From contig NZ_JAFIDN010000005.1 of the NCBI RefSeq assembly GCF_017921895.1, positions 1 to 64,000 of the forward strand: a stretch of DNA of 64,000 nt, written 5' to 3'. A program made the position numbers and the translations under genes. Position 1 is the stretch's first letter, and the number at the start of each line of letters is the position of its first letter. Origin of the DNA: Natronogracilivirga saccharolytica (GTDB lineage: Bacteria > Bacteroidota > Rhodothermia > Balneolales > Natronogracilivirgulaceae). Below the pieces are notes generated by a model. That model was given only the letters and a program-made list of their open reading frames with translations. It was not told the origin of the DNA and did no database searches. Shown here one piece after another: positions 1-8,143 of the stretch.

Positions 1-136
1 GCAGGCCCAGTGCCATGGCAAACCAGGGCTCATCGCGGTATTCGGCGATGGCGTCAAAAAATGGTTTTCCAAGACAGATCAGCCCGATCATGGCTTTGAC
101 GTTGTCCATGTCACTAACCAGTCCGCCTGAAAGCTT
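1..136 (-). pseudogene. IS1380-like transposase, downstream fragment (split by IS3; runs off window start)
   Basis: The minus strand from about 136 to 1 is an open frame ending at the window edge. Its residues (GLICLGKPFFDAIAEYRDE, then a PWFAMALGL-type stretch) resemble the conserved block of IS1380-like transposases that precedes the catalytic core. The matching N-terminal part lies at 1356-1500 on the same strand, on the other side of the IS3 element at 137-1355. The two halves do not rejoin cleanly in frame if one copy of the flanking AAGCTT is removed, so a one-base indel has probably also occurred. Family assignment is from motif memory and is moderate. Confidence 0.5.
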
Positions 137-1355
137 CCCTTAACTAGCTACGGTTAAAACTAAGGATTTATAAGAAAGATTTTCGTCTTTTTGCAGGGTT
201 GGAAAGTCGCCTGGGCCCAGGCGACTTTCCAAAAACCTGACCGGCGGCCGGTACCCCAGTGAACTGTGAGGACGCACGTTATTATAGATCCACATCCAGG
301 CCAGAGTCAGCATGCGCGCTTGATCCAGAGTCTCAAAAGCAAAATTATCCAACACCTCGGTGCGATAGGTCCGGTTGAACCGCTCAATATAGCCATTTTG
401 CGAGGGTTTACCCGCTTGAATATACACCAGCTCAATACCATGGTTCTCACCCCACTGCTGAAGTACGTCAGACAAAAATTCCGGACCATTGTCCACACGA
501 AGTCTTTCCGGCGTGCCCCGCCAGCCGATCAGCTTGTCCAGTTCGCGCTTTACGCGTTTGCCGTTAATGCTCGTGTCCAAAGTGATATTCAGAGACTCCC
601 GGTTGTAATCATCTATGATGTTGAAGGTTCGAAAACGGCGACCGCACTCAAGACCATCGCTCATGAAGTCCATGCTCCAGGTCATGTTTAGCTCTAACGG
701 CTGCACCAAGGGCTCTTTGATGCGCGCCGGGAGGCGTTTCTTGTACTTGCGACGCAGATTCAATCCCATCTCGGTGTAGATTCGGTATACCCGCTTATGA
801 TTCCAGCGATGATGATTTTCCCGTAAATGGTAGTGCATCATCCAGAAACCCCACTGGCTGTGAAGCTCGGCCAATTCTGCGAGTTTGTCTCGTATTTCAG
901 CGTCTTCAGGCTTGCGTTTGGCCTTGTAGTAATAAACCGAGGTGCTCAGGGCAAACAAAATGCACGCTTGCCGCAGGCTCATTTTGTGTTCGGTACGGGC
1001 GTAATCGACCAGCTCCCGTTTTTCAGCTGGTCTCAGAGCTTTTTTTCGATGACATACATCCTTGAGCACATGGTTCTGATGAGCCAGCTCGGCATACATC
1101 TTCTTGTACTGACTGAGCTCGTTTTCCATGTCTTTGAGCTTTTTGAGCTGATTGGGCTGCATGCCGCCATATTTGCTCTTCCAGTTGTAGAAGGCCGCCT
1201 GGCTGATCCCATGCTCACGGCACAAATCCGAGACCTTGCGGCCTTTCTCGTTCTCAGAGAGCATGTTGAGTATCTGAGTTTCGCTGTGTTTTGACTTTTT
1301 CATAGTACCCCAATGTACGGTTTTTTTCTATTTATGTGTGTTTCGATTATTGGGG
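137..1355 (-). mobile_element. IS3-family element (IS407-like) inserted in an IS1380-like gene
   Basis: The element is bounded approximately by AAGCTT copies at 131-136 and 1356-1361, which flank the insertion and may be or contain the target duplication. I could not define convincing terminal inverted repeats, so the ends are approximate. It carries one transposase gene. The insertion splits an older transposase gene, which gives the relative age of the two elements. Confidence 0.65.
140..1303 (-). CDS. IS3-family transposase, OrfA and OrfB fused in one frame
   Basis: DDE transposase of 387 residues. Residues 1-50 form the HTH_Tnp_1 DNA-binding domain, 50-85 a leucine-zipper-like coiled coil, and the rest the HTH_21 and rve integrase core. 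The catalytic triad is visible as D212 (SMDFMSDG), D271 (RVDNGPEF) and E307 (GYIERFNRTYR), the last typical of the IS407 group. IS3 elements normally make OrfAB by a -1 slip at an A-rich site. Here the A7 run at about 1037-1043 is still present, but a tandem ATGT duplication just before it (ATGTATGT on the minus strand) puts OrfA and OrfB in one frame. Removing four bases would restore a typical OrfA ending, VIEKKL-stop. The protein is probably made without frameshifting. Confidence 0.9.
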   Translation of the reverse strand: MKKSKHSETQILNMLSENEKGRKVSDLCREHGISQAAFYNWKSKYGGMQPNQLKKLKDMENELSQYKKMYAELAHQNHVLKDVCHRKKALRPAEKRELVDYARTEHKMSLRQACILFALSTSVYYYKAKRKPEDAEIRDKLAELAELHSQWGFWMMHYHLRENHHRWNHKRVYRIYTEMGLNLRRKYKKRLPARIKEPLVQPLELNMTWSMDFMSDGLECGRRFRTFNIIDDYNRESLNITLDTSINGKRVKRELDKLIGWRGTPERLRVDNGPEFLSDVLQQWGENHGIELVYIQAGKPSQNGYIERFNRTYRTEVLDNFAFETLDQARMLTLAWMWIYNNVRPHSSLGYRPPVRFLESRLGPGDFPTLQKDENLSYKSLVLTVAS

Positions 1356-1500
1356 AAGCTTTCACGCCGTTGCGTCGTTTTGGGCAGACGCTGGCCAGAT
1401 GATTGGCCAGCTTTTTCTCGTCAAGTGCCTGTCCGACAAAAGCAAGGCCGACATGGGAAGTGATGGGCGTGGAGGTAAGTTCAAAATGGAATTTGGACAT
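1356..1500 (-). pseudogene. IS1380-like transposase, N-terminal fragment
   Basis: The frame begins at an ATG at 1498-1500 and reads MSKFHFELTSTPITSHVGL then about 30 further residues before entering the IS3 element, where it continues to a chance stop at 1300. The start resembles the N-terminus of IS1380-type transposases (a short strand, then a helix that selects the left arm of the protein). It pairs with the fragment at 1-136. An in-frame codon 30 bases upstream (1530) is possible but adds a segment unlike the family. Confidence 0.5.
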
Positions 1501-1686
1501 GGCAATAGCGATTCTAGTCCGTGTTTTCACCCGTTAGGTGAAGATACGAATATCGCTAAACACATGGTATAATTGATTTTATGAATATTTTAAACCAACA
1601 ACTCACAGATTAAGGTATTATATATCATGGATATCTTATTGAATTCATAAGCTTAGCGGTCTTTTATATTTATATATAATTGGAAT

Positions 1687-3012
1687 CAGTAGTGTCCGGT
1701 TAAACTAATTTTATGTTCTTGTAAATTACTGCAGTACAATGGAATACATGCTGTTGAGATTTTTTTGGACTTGAACTCGTAGTTTGCTCGAGTCAATAAG
1801 GTCCAAAACAGATAAATACAACATAATTTATGTATTCCGGTAAAACAATCTTTGCTCAACTTATGGATGTTGTTCCCAAATACGAATTCCAGAAAATTGT
1901 GAAACGTCACAAAGGAAATAACCGTGTTCGTAAACTCACGTGTCGGGAACAATTCATCTGTATGTGTTTCGGTCAACTTACTTTCCGTGATAGTCTTCGC
2001 GACATAACGACGACATTGAATGCCCTTGATGGCAAGCGCTATCACATGGGTCTGAGCCATAAGGTCCCGCTGAGCACTCTTTCCGATGCCAATAGCAATC
2101 GGCCTTGGCAGATGTATCAGGATTTGGCGTTGGTACTCATAGAACATGCCCGCAAGCTGTACGGCAAAGATCAGCCTGGACTGGAAAAAGCCAAACAGGT
2201 TTTTGCCCTGGACTCCACAACCATCGATCTGTGTTTGTCGCTGTTTCCCTGGGCACAGTTCCACCATGGCAAAGGAGCTATTAAAATGCATGCACTCATG
2301 GACTTGCAGGGATCTATACCCGTATTCATTCACATTACTGACGGGCGGGTGCATGATGTGAATATCCTGGATGACATAGCGATTCAGCCCGGGGCTATCT
2401 ACATCATGGATCGGGGATACATAGACTTCACCCGCCTGTTCAAAATTCACCGGCAAGGTGGGAAGTTCGTCATCCGGGCTAAGAAAAATCTGAAATTTTA
2501 CCGTAAGAATTCCATTCCCGTTAAGATCCAACAAGGTCTGAAATGCGACCAATCTATTCGCCTGATCTCGCCCAAAACCAGAACAGAATATCCGGAGATC
2601 TTGCGCAGGGTACACGTGATCGACAAAGAGAACAATCAGGATATCGTCATACTTACCAACATAGAATCTGCTACTGCCGAACAGGTTGCCGCGTATTACA
2701 AACAACGCTGGCAGATCGAATTGTTCTTTAAATGGATCAAGCAGAACCTTCGAATTAAAGCCTTCTATGGGAACAGTATCAACGCCGTAAAGACCCAGAT
2801 CTGGACGGCCGTTTGTACCTATATGATCCTGATAATTATCCATAAAAGGTTTGAATTAAGCGTTACATTGCACACAATGATGCAAGTGCTGAGTGTTTCA
2901 TTATTGGAGTATATGACGTTTAAAGAGCTGTTTTTGAACCCCAAACTCACGGAAAGCATGGCATCAAATGCTAACCAATTGGGGCTCTTTGACTTTTAAC
3001 CGGACACTACTG
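1687..3012 (+). mobile_element. Complete IS4-family insertion sequence
   Basis: The ends are perfect 18-bp inverted repeats, CAGTAGTGTCCGGTTAAA at 1687-1704 and its complement at 2995-3012. Both sides carry an identical 9-bp direct repeat AATTGGAAT (1678-1686 and 3013-3021), read as the target-site duplication. The element is 1,326 bp with one intact transposase gene. Perfect ends and duplication suggest a recent insertion that may still be able to move. It sits in AT-rich intergenic DNA and breaks no recognisable gene. Confidence 0.93.
1830..2999 (+). CDS. IS4-family transposase
   Basis: DDE transposase of 389 residues, full length for its group. The catalytic residues appear as D128 (ALDSTTID), D194 (YIMDRGYIDF) and E297 in the IS4 signature Y-x2-R-x3-E-x6-K (Y290, R293, E297, K304). 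An N-terminal DUF4372-like region (about 1-80) precedes the core, which is typical of one IS4 subgroup. The stop codon lies four bases before the right inverted repeat. The long minus-strand frame 1686-2843 is its antisense shadow. Confidence 0.95.
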   Translation: MYSGKTIFAQLMDVVPKYEFQKIVKRHKGNNRVRKLTCREQFICMCFGQLTFRDSLRDITTTLNALDGKRYHMGLSHKVPLSTLSDANSNRPWQMYQDLALVLIEHARKLYGKDQPGLEKAKQVFALDSTTIDLCLSLFPWAQFHHGKGAIKMHALMDLQGSIPVFIHITDGRVHDVNILDDIAIQPGAIYIMDRGYIDFTRLFKIHRQGGKFVIRAKKNLKFYRKNSIPVKIQQGLKCDQSIRLISPKTRTEYPEILRRVHVIDKENNQDIVILTNIESATAEQVAAYYKQRWQIELFFKWIKQNLRIKAFYGNSINAVKTQIWTAVCTYMILIIIHKRFELSVTLHTMMQVLSVSLLEYMTFKELFLNPKLTESMASNANQLGLFDF

Positions 3013-3135
3013 AATTGGAATATAAGTTATATATGATTCTACAATTGTGACATGTTGTATTTATGATTTACATCATTAAATGAATGCATATATTCAGGTG
3101 GTCTAAATAAATCGCTTCCGTTACATTTAATATTT

Positions 3136-3561
3136 TTAATGATTTTCTTTAAGAGTATGCTGAAGCACTTTTCTTAATATTGTACTAGATGTGTTCTCTG
3201 TATATGGAAAATAAACAATTTCAACTCCTCGCTTAGCAAACTTATTTTCCAGATTATTCCATTTGTCAGTACCTTTCCAGTCACTACCAACAAACATTTT
3301 ATGAAATTTTATTTCTTCCCACGCTTTAAGCTTATCCATATTAACTTGAGCCACTACTTGGTCAACATGAGAAATGTTTTTTACAATCTCAAGTCTCTCT
3401 TCAAAGGGTATAACTGGTTTTTTCCCTTTGCGCTCTTTTGCAAGTCTATCCGTTGTAACTCCAACTACTAAATAATCACACTGAGATTTTGATTTTTTTA
3501 GGATGTTTAGATGACCAATATGAAAAAGATCAAAAACTCCAGTGGTATACCCTATTATCAT
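3136..3561 (-). CDS. Nucleotidyltransferase, glycerol-3-phosphate cytidylyltransferase (TagD)-like
   Basis: A 141-residue protein, the usual length of TagD/Gct-type cytidylyltransferases. The nucleotide-binding signature GVFDLFHIGHL (HxGH) is at residues 8-18, RLAKERKGKKP around 60-70, GSDWKG near 92 and the C-terminal STILRKV (equivalent to the family's STTxIR) near 125. The family joins CTP to a phosphoalcohol, for example glycerol-3-phosphate, to make an activated precursor for surface polymers; the substrate here cannot be read from sequence. It is AT-rich, flanked by insertion sequences, and likely belongs to the polysaccharide locus that resumes at 6028. An FAD-synthase-like or ribitol/ethanolamine-phosphate role is possible. 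Confidence 0.8.
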   Translation of the reverse strand: MIIGYTTGVFDLFHIGHLNILKKSKSQCDYLVVGVTTDRLAKERKGKKPVIPFEERLEIVKNISHVDQVVAQVNMDKLKAWEEIKFHKMFVGSDWKGTDKWNNLENKFAKRGVEIVYFPYTENTSSTILRKVLQHTLKENH

Positions 3562-3612
3562 AATGATTTTCTTTCAAGTTCTCGTTAATATCCTATATGT
3601 GAATCTTTCCTA

Positions 3613-3836
3613 GGGGCCTTTGAAAAACCCATGATTATTTTTGGTTTAAACTTCATTTAAAAATGGTTATTTCGTATCTTGTAAGTATAATAACACCAAT
3701 AAGATAACCATATAACAAGATGCAAAAACACAGCCAACTCAACCTTGCAGATCAGTTTTTTCACCCCGGTAAACAGAAAACCCGGACCGCTGAATTTTTG
3801 GATCGCATGAATCAGGTGATTGACTGGCAACGGCGA
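3613..3836 (+). pseudogene. IS5-family element, 5' fragment cut by IS30
   Basis: The left end GGGGCCTTTGAAAAACCC follows CTA and looks like an IS5-type terminal repeat at a CTAG-like target. A transposase frame opens with ATG at 3720 and reads MQKHSQLNLADQFFHP and about 23 more residues typical of the IS5 N-terminus, then runs into the IS30 terminal repeat at 3837. No downstream remainder of this transposase is present beyond the IS30 copy. Confidence 0.65.
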
Positions 3837-4884
3837 TCTCAAGTTTCTAACGCAACAAGTTCGGTGAAAGCTTCTTTTGGTGATTGAAAGTCGATTATCT
3901 TTCTCGGGCGTTCATTGAGTTCATTTTCTACATGCTCAAATACCCAGTCGGGTACGTTGTTGAAATCGGTACCTTTCGGGAAATACTGACGCAGAAGTCC
4001 GTTGGTGTTTTCGTTGGTACCACGTTGCCAGGGACTGTGAGGATCACAGAAATAGACATTGGCCCTGGATAAAGCAGAGAACGATTCATGGTGGGTCAAC
4101 TCTCTTCCCTGATCATAAGTCATCGATTTTCTGAGTCTCTCAGGCAAATTAGAAAGCCTGTTTGCAAAGCTCATGCATATATAATCGCTGCTATGGAAAT
4201 CCAAAGGTACAAGAAGTGTTAATCGTGTTTTGCGTTCTACCAGGGTTCCCAAAGCACTTTGATTGTTTTTACCCATCATCAGATCTCCTTCCCAATGACC
4301 GGGAATCTGACGACCTTCAATGTCCTGTGGACGGTCATGTATACTGACCATATTGGGAATTTTGTTTTGCCCGCCAGGCTCTGTATTGCGACGTCCTCTT
4401 TTGCTTTTTTGCTGCCTGAGGCATTTAAGCAATGATTTTTTGAGTTCACCTCTCGGCAGGATAAAGATGAAATGATAAATCGATTCGTGTGAGATCTGCA
4501 TATCCGGGCGGTGTGCGTAATTGCGGTTGAGGTACCCGCTTATTTGCTGAGGACTCCATTTCAATTTCAGCTTTTTCCGGACAACTTTCCATAGTTCAGG
4601 GTTCTTGCGAAGTTTATGTTGTTCTTTTCTTCTTCCAAGAGCTCGCTTCTGGCTGCTTCGCTGAGCATTATAGGCTGAATAACCGGTTTTCTTGCACTGA
4701 TTGTTTCGAATCTCACGTGTGATTACGCTGCGATGACGACAAAGTTTTTTTGCAATTTGTGCCGGCTTGTAGTCCAGAAGAAGCAACGATGCGATTCGTT
4801 CACGATCATAGTGGGTGAGTCGTTTGTGTGTTTCCATAGCGCAAGATCTCCATTTGTTGGAAATGTTGCGTTAGAAACTTGAGA
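3837..4884 (-). mobile_element. IS30-family insertion sequence
   Basis: Perfect 21-bp inverted repeats bound the element: TCTCAAGTTTCTAACGCAACA and, right of that, nothing further matches. Left copy 3837-3857, right copy 4864-4884. The element is 1,048 bp with one intact transposase. The bases outside the repeats (cga on the left, ccg on the right) do not form a clear target duplication, and the flanks belong to different elements (IS5 on the left, IS1595 on the right), so a rearrangement has used or followed this insertion. Confidence 0.92.
3839..4837 (-). CDS. IS30-family transposase
   Basis: Protein of 332 residues, full length for IS30. An N-terminal helix-turn-helix (about 5-45, LTHYDRERIASLL) precedes a long linker and the integrase core. 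Catalytic residues are D185 (HWEGDLMMG), D242 (TYDQGRE) and E276 (GTNENTNGLLRQYFPKG), matching the family. The stop codon lies inside the left inverted repeat. The element seems intact. Confidence 0.95.
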   Translation of the reverse strand: METHKRLTHYDRERIASLLLLDYKPAQIAKKLCRHRSVITREIRNNQCKKTGYSAYNAQRSSQKRALGRRKEQHKLRKNPELWKVVRKKLKLKWSPQQISGYLNRNYAHRPDMQISHESIYHFIFILPRGELKKSLLKCLRQQKSKRGRRNTEPGGQNKIPNMVSIHDRPQDIEGRQIPGHWEGDLMMGKNNQSALGTLVERKTRLTLLVPLDFHSSDYICMSFANRLSNLPERLRKSMTYDQGRELTHHESFSALSRANVYFCDPHSPWQRGTNENTNGLLRQYFPKGTDFNNVPDWVFEHVENELNERPRKIIDFQSPKEAFTELVALET

Positions 4885-5746
4885 CCGCCCTGCGATTAAA
4901 TTTCCAGCAGAATTCATTCAGATAGTTCTGAAGAAACGGTGAATGTACACTATGATGAATTCCCATTATCACACGCTTGGCATTACTGATGGCCGTATGG
5001 ACCCAGGGGAAGAGTTTACTGGTCCGTTTCGGATCATTGGATATGGTAACATGATGCCGGTCTACGTGTTGATCCAGTTTATTGTAACTCTTGTGGCCGT
5101 CAGTGTGTACCGTGGCCGCTGCATCTATTTTGGCAAGTGCCAGCGAGGCAACTTGTGCGGCGTTGATATTCGGAACTACATACATGGCCAGTTTACCGCA
5201 TTTGCGGCCCTCCTTGCGATTTTTTCTGCGAAACTGGTTCTCGGTAGGCTCCGATTCTACAGCCACCAGAACCCCGGCCTTGCCGGTAGATCCGCGGCCG
5301 GCTTTATTGGGCTTTTGATGCGGATCACCGATCTCAAAAAAAGCGTCATCCAATTCAATATATCCGGCAAGCTGGTATTTTGCGTCGCGTTTGCCCATGA
5401 CACTGCGGATTTTTTGAAGCATATACCAGACCGGTTCGTAACGGTTATGACCCAGTTGTCGTTGAAGTTCCAAAGCCGAAAAGCTTTTTTTGGTGGCCGT
5501 AACCAGATGGATGGTCATCAACCACATGCGGTAAGGCAGTTTGGACTGTTCCATGATCGTTCCGCTGCGCAGGCGCTGTCGCGCACCACATTGCTTGCAT
5601 TGAAACGATACAATGGTTCGCTGCCAATAATGGTCGTCATGTCCGCATTTGCGGCAAATGACACCCTGTTTTTCCCGAAGCTGTTTAACAGCCATCATAG
5701 CGCTGTGCTCGTCGGGGAATCGTTCATTAAATTCCATCAAATTCAT
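4885..5746 (-). pseudogene. IS1595-family transposase, C-terminus cut by IS30
   Basis: The frame starts with ATG at 5744-5746 (MNLMEFNERFPDEHSAMM); an upstream in-frame codon at 5800 adds an untypical segment. Residues 25-70 carry a zinc ribbon (CRKCG and CKQCG), followed by the ISXO2-like DDE core with YIELDDAFFE and TVHTDGHKSY. The frame runs into the IS30 right repeat after WKFNRR, so the last residues are replaced by a few codons of IS30 and a stop at 4871. Missing are roughly the last 20-30 residues of the family. The protein is probably inactive, but the catalytic region is nearly whole. Confidence 0.8.
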
Positions 5747-5829
5747 GATATGTGCCGATTTAATGTGAGTAATTGCAATAAATACACATATAACGCACAT
5801 ACATTCTGATTGTTATGGGTTACGGACAG

Positions 5830-6009
5830 TCATTTTTTGGAAAGTTTGGACAGCATTTTACTTTGCTTGCGTCGTGTATTGAGCAGTTGGTCGGCCAGAC
5901 CGAGTTGTTGTGAGTTTTTCATTTTACCGGCGTTATATTGCAATTACATTGAACACCAATAAGTTACGAATTTTACTGCTCTTAATCACGAACGAGGTTT
6001 TGCAAAGCC
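5830..6009 (-). pseudogene. IS5-like element, 5' remnant
   Basis: A 31-codon frame from ATG at 5920-5922 down to a stop at 5830 reads MKNSQQLGLADQLLNTRRKQ and more, resembling the N-terminus of DUF772/IS5-type transposases. It is not the same as the IS5 fragment at 3720. The upstream end (5994-6009, GGCTTTGCAAAACCTC on the minus strand) resembles an IS5 terminal repeat. The IS1595 element has replaced everything after about codon 29. Confidence 0.55.
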
Positions 6010-6027
6010 TTCATATACGGATCATTA

Positions 6028-7491
6028 TTATGCAATCTCCCCTTTTGTGAGGGCTGTTTTAATTTGTAATAAAGTTTCCCACGCAAAAAACCAGATCATT
6101 GAGACATACACCATTATGCCAATAGTAATAGATCCTACCAGCTGTATGGAACTACTCAGTACCATATTGCTTATAAGCTGAAAAACTAATACTACAATGA
6201 CCATAACACATGAAGATGCAGCAGGAGTAGAAACTGCACTTATATAACTGAAAATACTATCAGTTAGCTGTTTATTAGCATAGATCTGGAAAATTACAGA
6301 CTTATAAATTACATAACCTGAATAAGCTAGTAGTACTGCCAACATGCCTTCAGATGCGAACAAAAGCAATGTCAGAAAATAAATAGTATTTGTTGCTGCA
6401 TCCAAATAGAATACTTGGTCGGGCTTGTTAACTGCATAGAGCAAGGATGTTGACACTGCTGTGGTAAGAATTAATAAAGATACAGCCACAGAAAAAACCT
6501 GAAATATGATAATACTGTCATTCCATTGCTCACCAAATAAAACGGGCACAAAAAGGTGCGCTGTTACAGCTATGCCAGCAAAAACCGGAAAAGCTCCAAA
6601 TGCAATATATCTGCTAATTCTTTGGTAAGCAAAGCTCAGCTTTGGGGGTTGATTCTTTAGTTTAGTTAAAACTGGAAAAAGAACTTTTCCAAAAGACTGA
6701 GTCATTAAACTTCTAAACTTCTCCAACATATTCTTTCCAAAGTGGTAAATTCCTAATATTTCCGATGTTAGAAAATATCCTATCAGCACTTCATCCAGTC
6801 GTTTAGTTGCAAAACTCATAAGTTGCTTTGCCGAAACAAAAACTCCAAAACGCAAAAAGGGTATTAATTTTGAAGCTTTAAAATAAAAAGATATAGCAGC
6901 AGCTTTTAAGTAAATCGCTACGCCTGTAATAGCCAAGGTTGTCAGTGTTGCAGTCAAAATTTGAGCATAAATTACACCCAATACACCCCAATCTAAAACG
7001 AGGAAAAATGTGGTGAATCCCAAGTTCAACAGTGCTCTGGCAATTTCAATCAAAGACAAAAATTTGAAAAGCATCATTTTTTCCAAATAAGCACGAAACA
7101 ATAAAGATGGCCCAGTTACTAAGACAATGATACATACTACTCTGAGATACTCTTCAAGAATAGGTAATGAAAAAAAACTAGCTATCAAAGGGGAAAAAAA
7201 GTACAACAATGCAGCCATGAAAATGCTAAGTAGCATGTTGAAATAAAAAAGAGTGGAGCTTTCCTGTATTGTAACTTCATCCCTTTGGATAATTGCCTGA
7301 CTAATCCCAAAGCTTTCCATTAGTCTAAATAAACCGACAATGATGAGGATAACAGCAATGTAACCAAACTCCTCTGGAGAAAGAAAGCGAGCCTTGACTG
7401 TGAGTAAGGCCGGCCCGGTGATACCGACCAATACTGATTTCAAAGACGTCCATTTTACACTATTTATTACCTGTTTTTGTAATTGGGACAA
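6028..7491 (-). CDS. Polysaccharide flippase / O-antigen transporter (Wzx, MOP superfamily)
   Basis: A 487-residue integral membrane protein with about 12-14 hydrophobic segments spread along its length, and an N-terminus (VINSVKWTSLKSVLVGITGP) typical of the Polysacc_synt/MATE_Wzx-like lipopolysaccharide transporter family. Such proteins flip lipid-linked polysaccharide repeat units across the inner membrane. The gene follows the SLBB and Wzc-type genes on the same strand, as in Wzy-dependent export loci. Its composition is much more AT-rich than wzc next to it, which is common for serotype-specific flippases and suggests transfer. Glycosyltransferases and a polymerase expected downstream are not in the window; insertion sequences occupy that space. 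Confidence 0.88.
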   Translation of the reverse strand: MSQLQKQVINSVKWTSLKSVLVGITGPALLTVKARFLSPEEFGYIAVILIIVGLFRLMESFGISQAIIQRDEVTIQESSTLFYFNMLLSIFMAALLYFFSPLIASFFSLPILEEYLRVVCIIVLVTGPSLLFRAYLEKMMLFKFLSLIEIARALLNLGFTTFFLVLDWGVLGVIYAQILTATLTTLAITGVAIYLKAAAISFYFKASKLIPFLRFGVFVSAKQLMSFATKRLDEVLIGYFLTSEILGIYHFGKNMLEKFRSLMTQSFGKVLFPVLTKLKNQPPKLSFAYQRISRYIAFGAFPVFAGIAVTAHLFVPVLFGEQWNDSIIIFQVFSVAVSLLILTTAVSTSLLYAVNKPDQVFYLDAATNTIYFLTLLLFASEGMLAVLLAYSGYVIYKSVIFQIYANKQLTDSIFSYISAVSTPAASSCVMVIVVLVFQLISNMVLSSSIQLVGSITIGIMVYVSMIWFFAWETLLQIKTALTKGEIA

Positions 7492-7567
7492 ATTCTAGTC
7501 GTTTACTCTTTTAAATGATGGTAATTGGTAACTATACTTATTGACTATTATAGAACAATATTATAAA

Positions 7568-8143
7568 TCAATTCCCTCTCGCCCTATCGTAAAGCAAAAT
7601 CGCATTCAGTAGTAGCGACACCGCTGGTGCAACGACCTGCACATAATCGCGAAATATTGGCCGGCGGCGGACCTGAAGTGATACCATGTCGTCGCCCTGT
7701 AGCTTGAATCCGCGCATGTCGGCAGGCACCGGTTCGTTATACCGGTACCGGAAATTGGTCACTTCCTCTTCGCCTGTTTCGGGATTGACACGTGAAATGG
7801 CTACTTCCAGACGGACTTCGGACCAGTCCAGAGTAGTTTCACCTGTCCGAAGACTGATCGGCCCGCGGGCATAGGAGATCAGCTCATGCACCGTGGTACC
7901 TCGCGGAACAATGTAGCGTCCCGGCGCACTGACATCCCCCCACAGACTCAGGGTGTCGGCAATCTCGCCCGGTTCGGCGATGCGAACCACCCCTTCGCCC
8001 AGACGGAACATCTGACTGGTGGGAGTTTCACGATCTGCACGAATCTGGGATTCGGCGATGCCCGGAAGGACAAGGACAAAGATGACAACGGTGGCAAGGA
8101 TCTTGTTCATAAATGTATCGGATTGGGTATTTCGCTTTATCAC
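7568..8143 (-). CDS. SLBB-domain polysaccharide export-type protein
   Basis: A 191-residue protein with a signal peptide (MNKILATVVIFVLVLPGIAE), a central SLBB beta-grasp domain (about residues 65-165, containing DVSAPGRYIVPRGTTVHELI) and a C-terminal hydrophobic helix (about 168-186). SLBB domains occur in outer-membrane polysaccharide export proteins of the Wza type, but the canonical N-terminal Poly_export region is absent, so this is a small accessory version. The GTG at 8143 overlaps the stop of the upstream wzc-like gene as GTGA, which would couple translation; an ATG at 8110 starts exactly at the signal peptide and is equally plausible. Likely role: periplasmic partner of the Wzc-like protein in capsule or exopolysaccharide export. 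Confidence 0.8.
   Translation of the reverse strand: MIKRNTQSDTFMNKILATVVIFVLVLPGIAESQIRADRETPTSQMFRLGEGVVRIAEPGEIADTLSLWGDVSAPGRYIVPRGTTVHELISYARGPISLRTGETTLDWSEVRLEVAISRVNPETGEEEVTNFRYRYNEPVPADMRGFKLQGDDMVSLQVRRRPIFRDYVQVVAPAVSLLLNAILLYDRARGN

Noticed and set aside
3657-3842. 61-codon minus-strand frame
   Set aside because: Antisense to the IS5 transposase fragment.
1-7560. Prophage or integrative element
   Set aside because: Only insertion-sequence transposases occur; no integrase, structural or conjugation genes.
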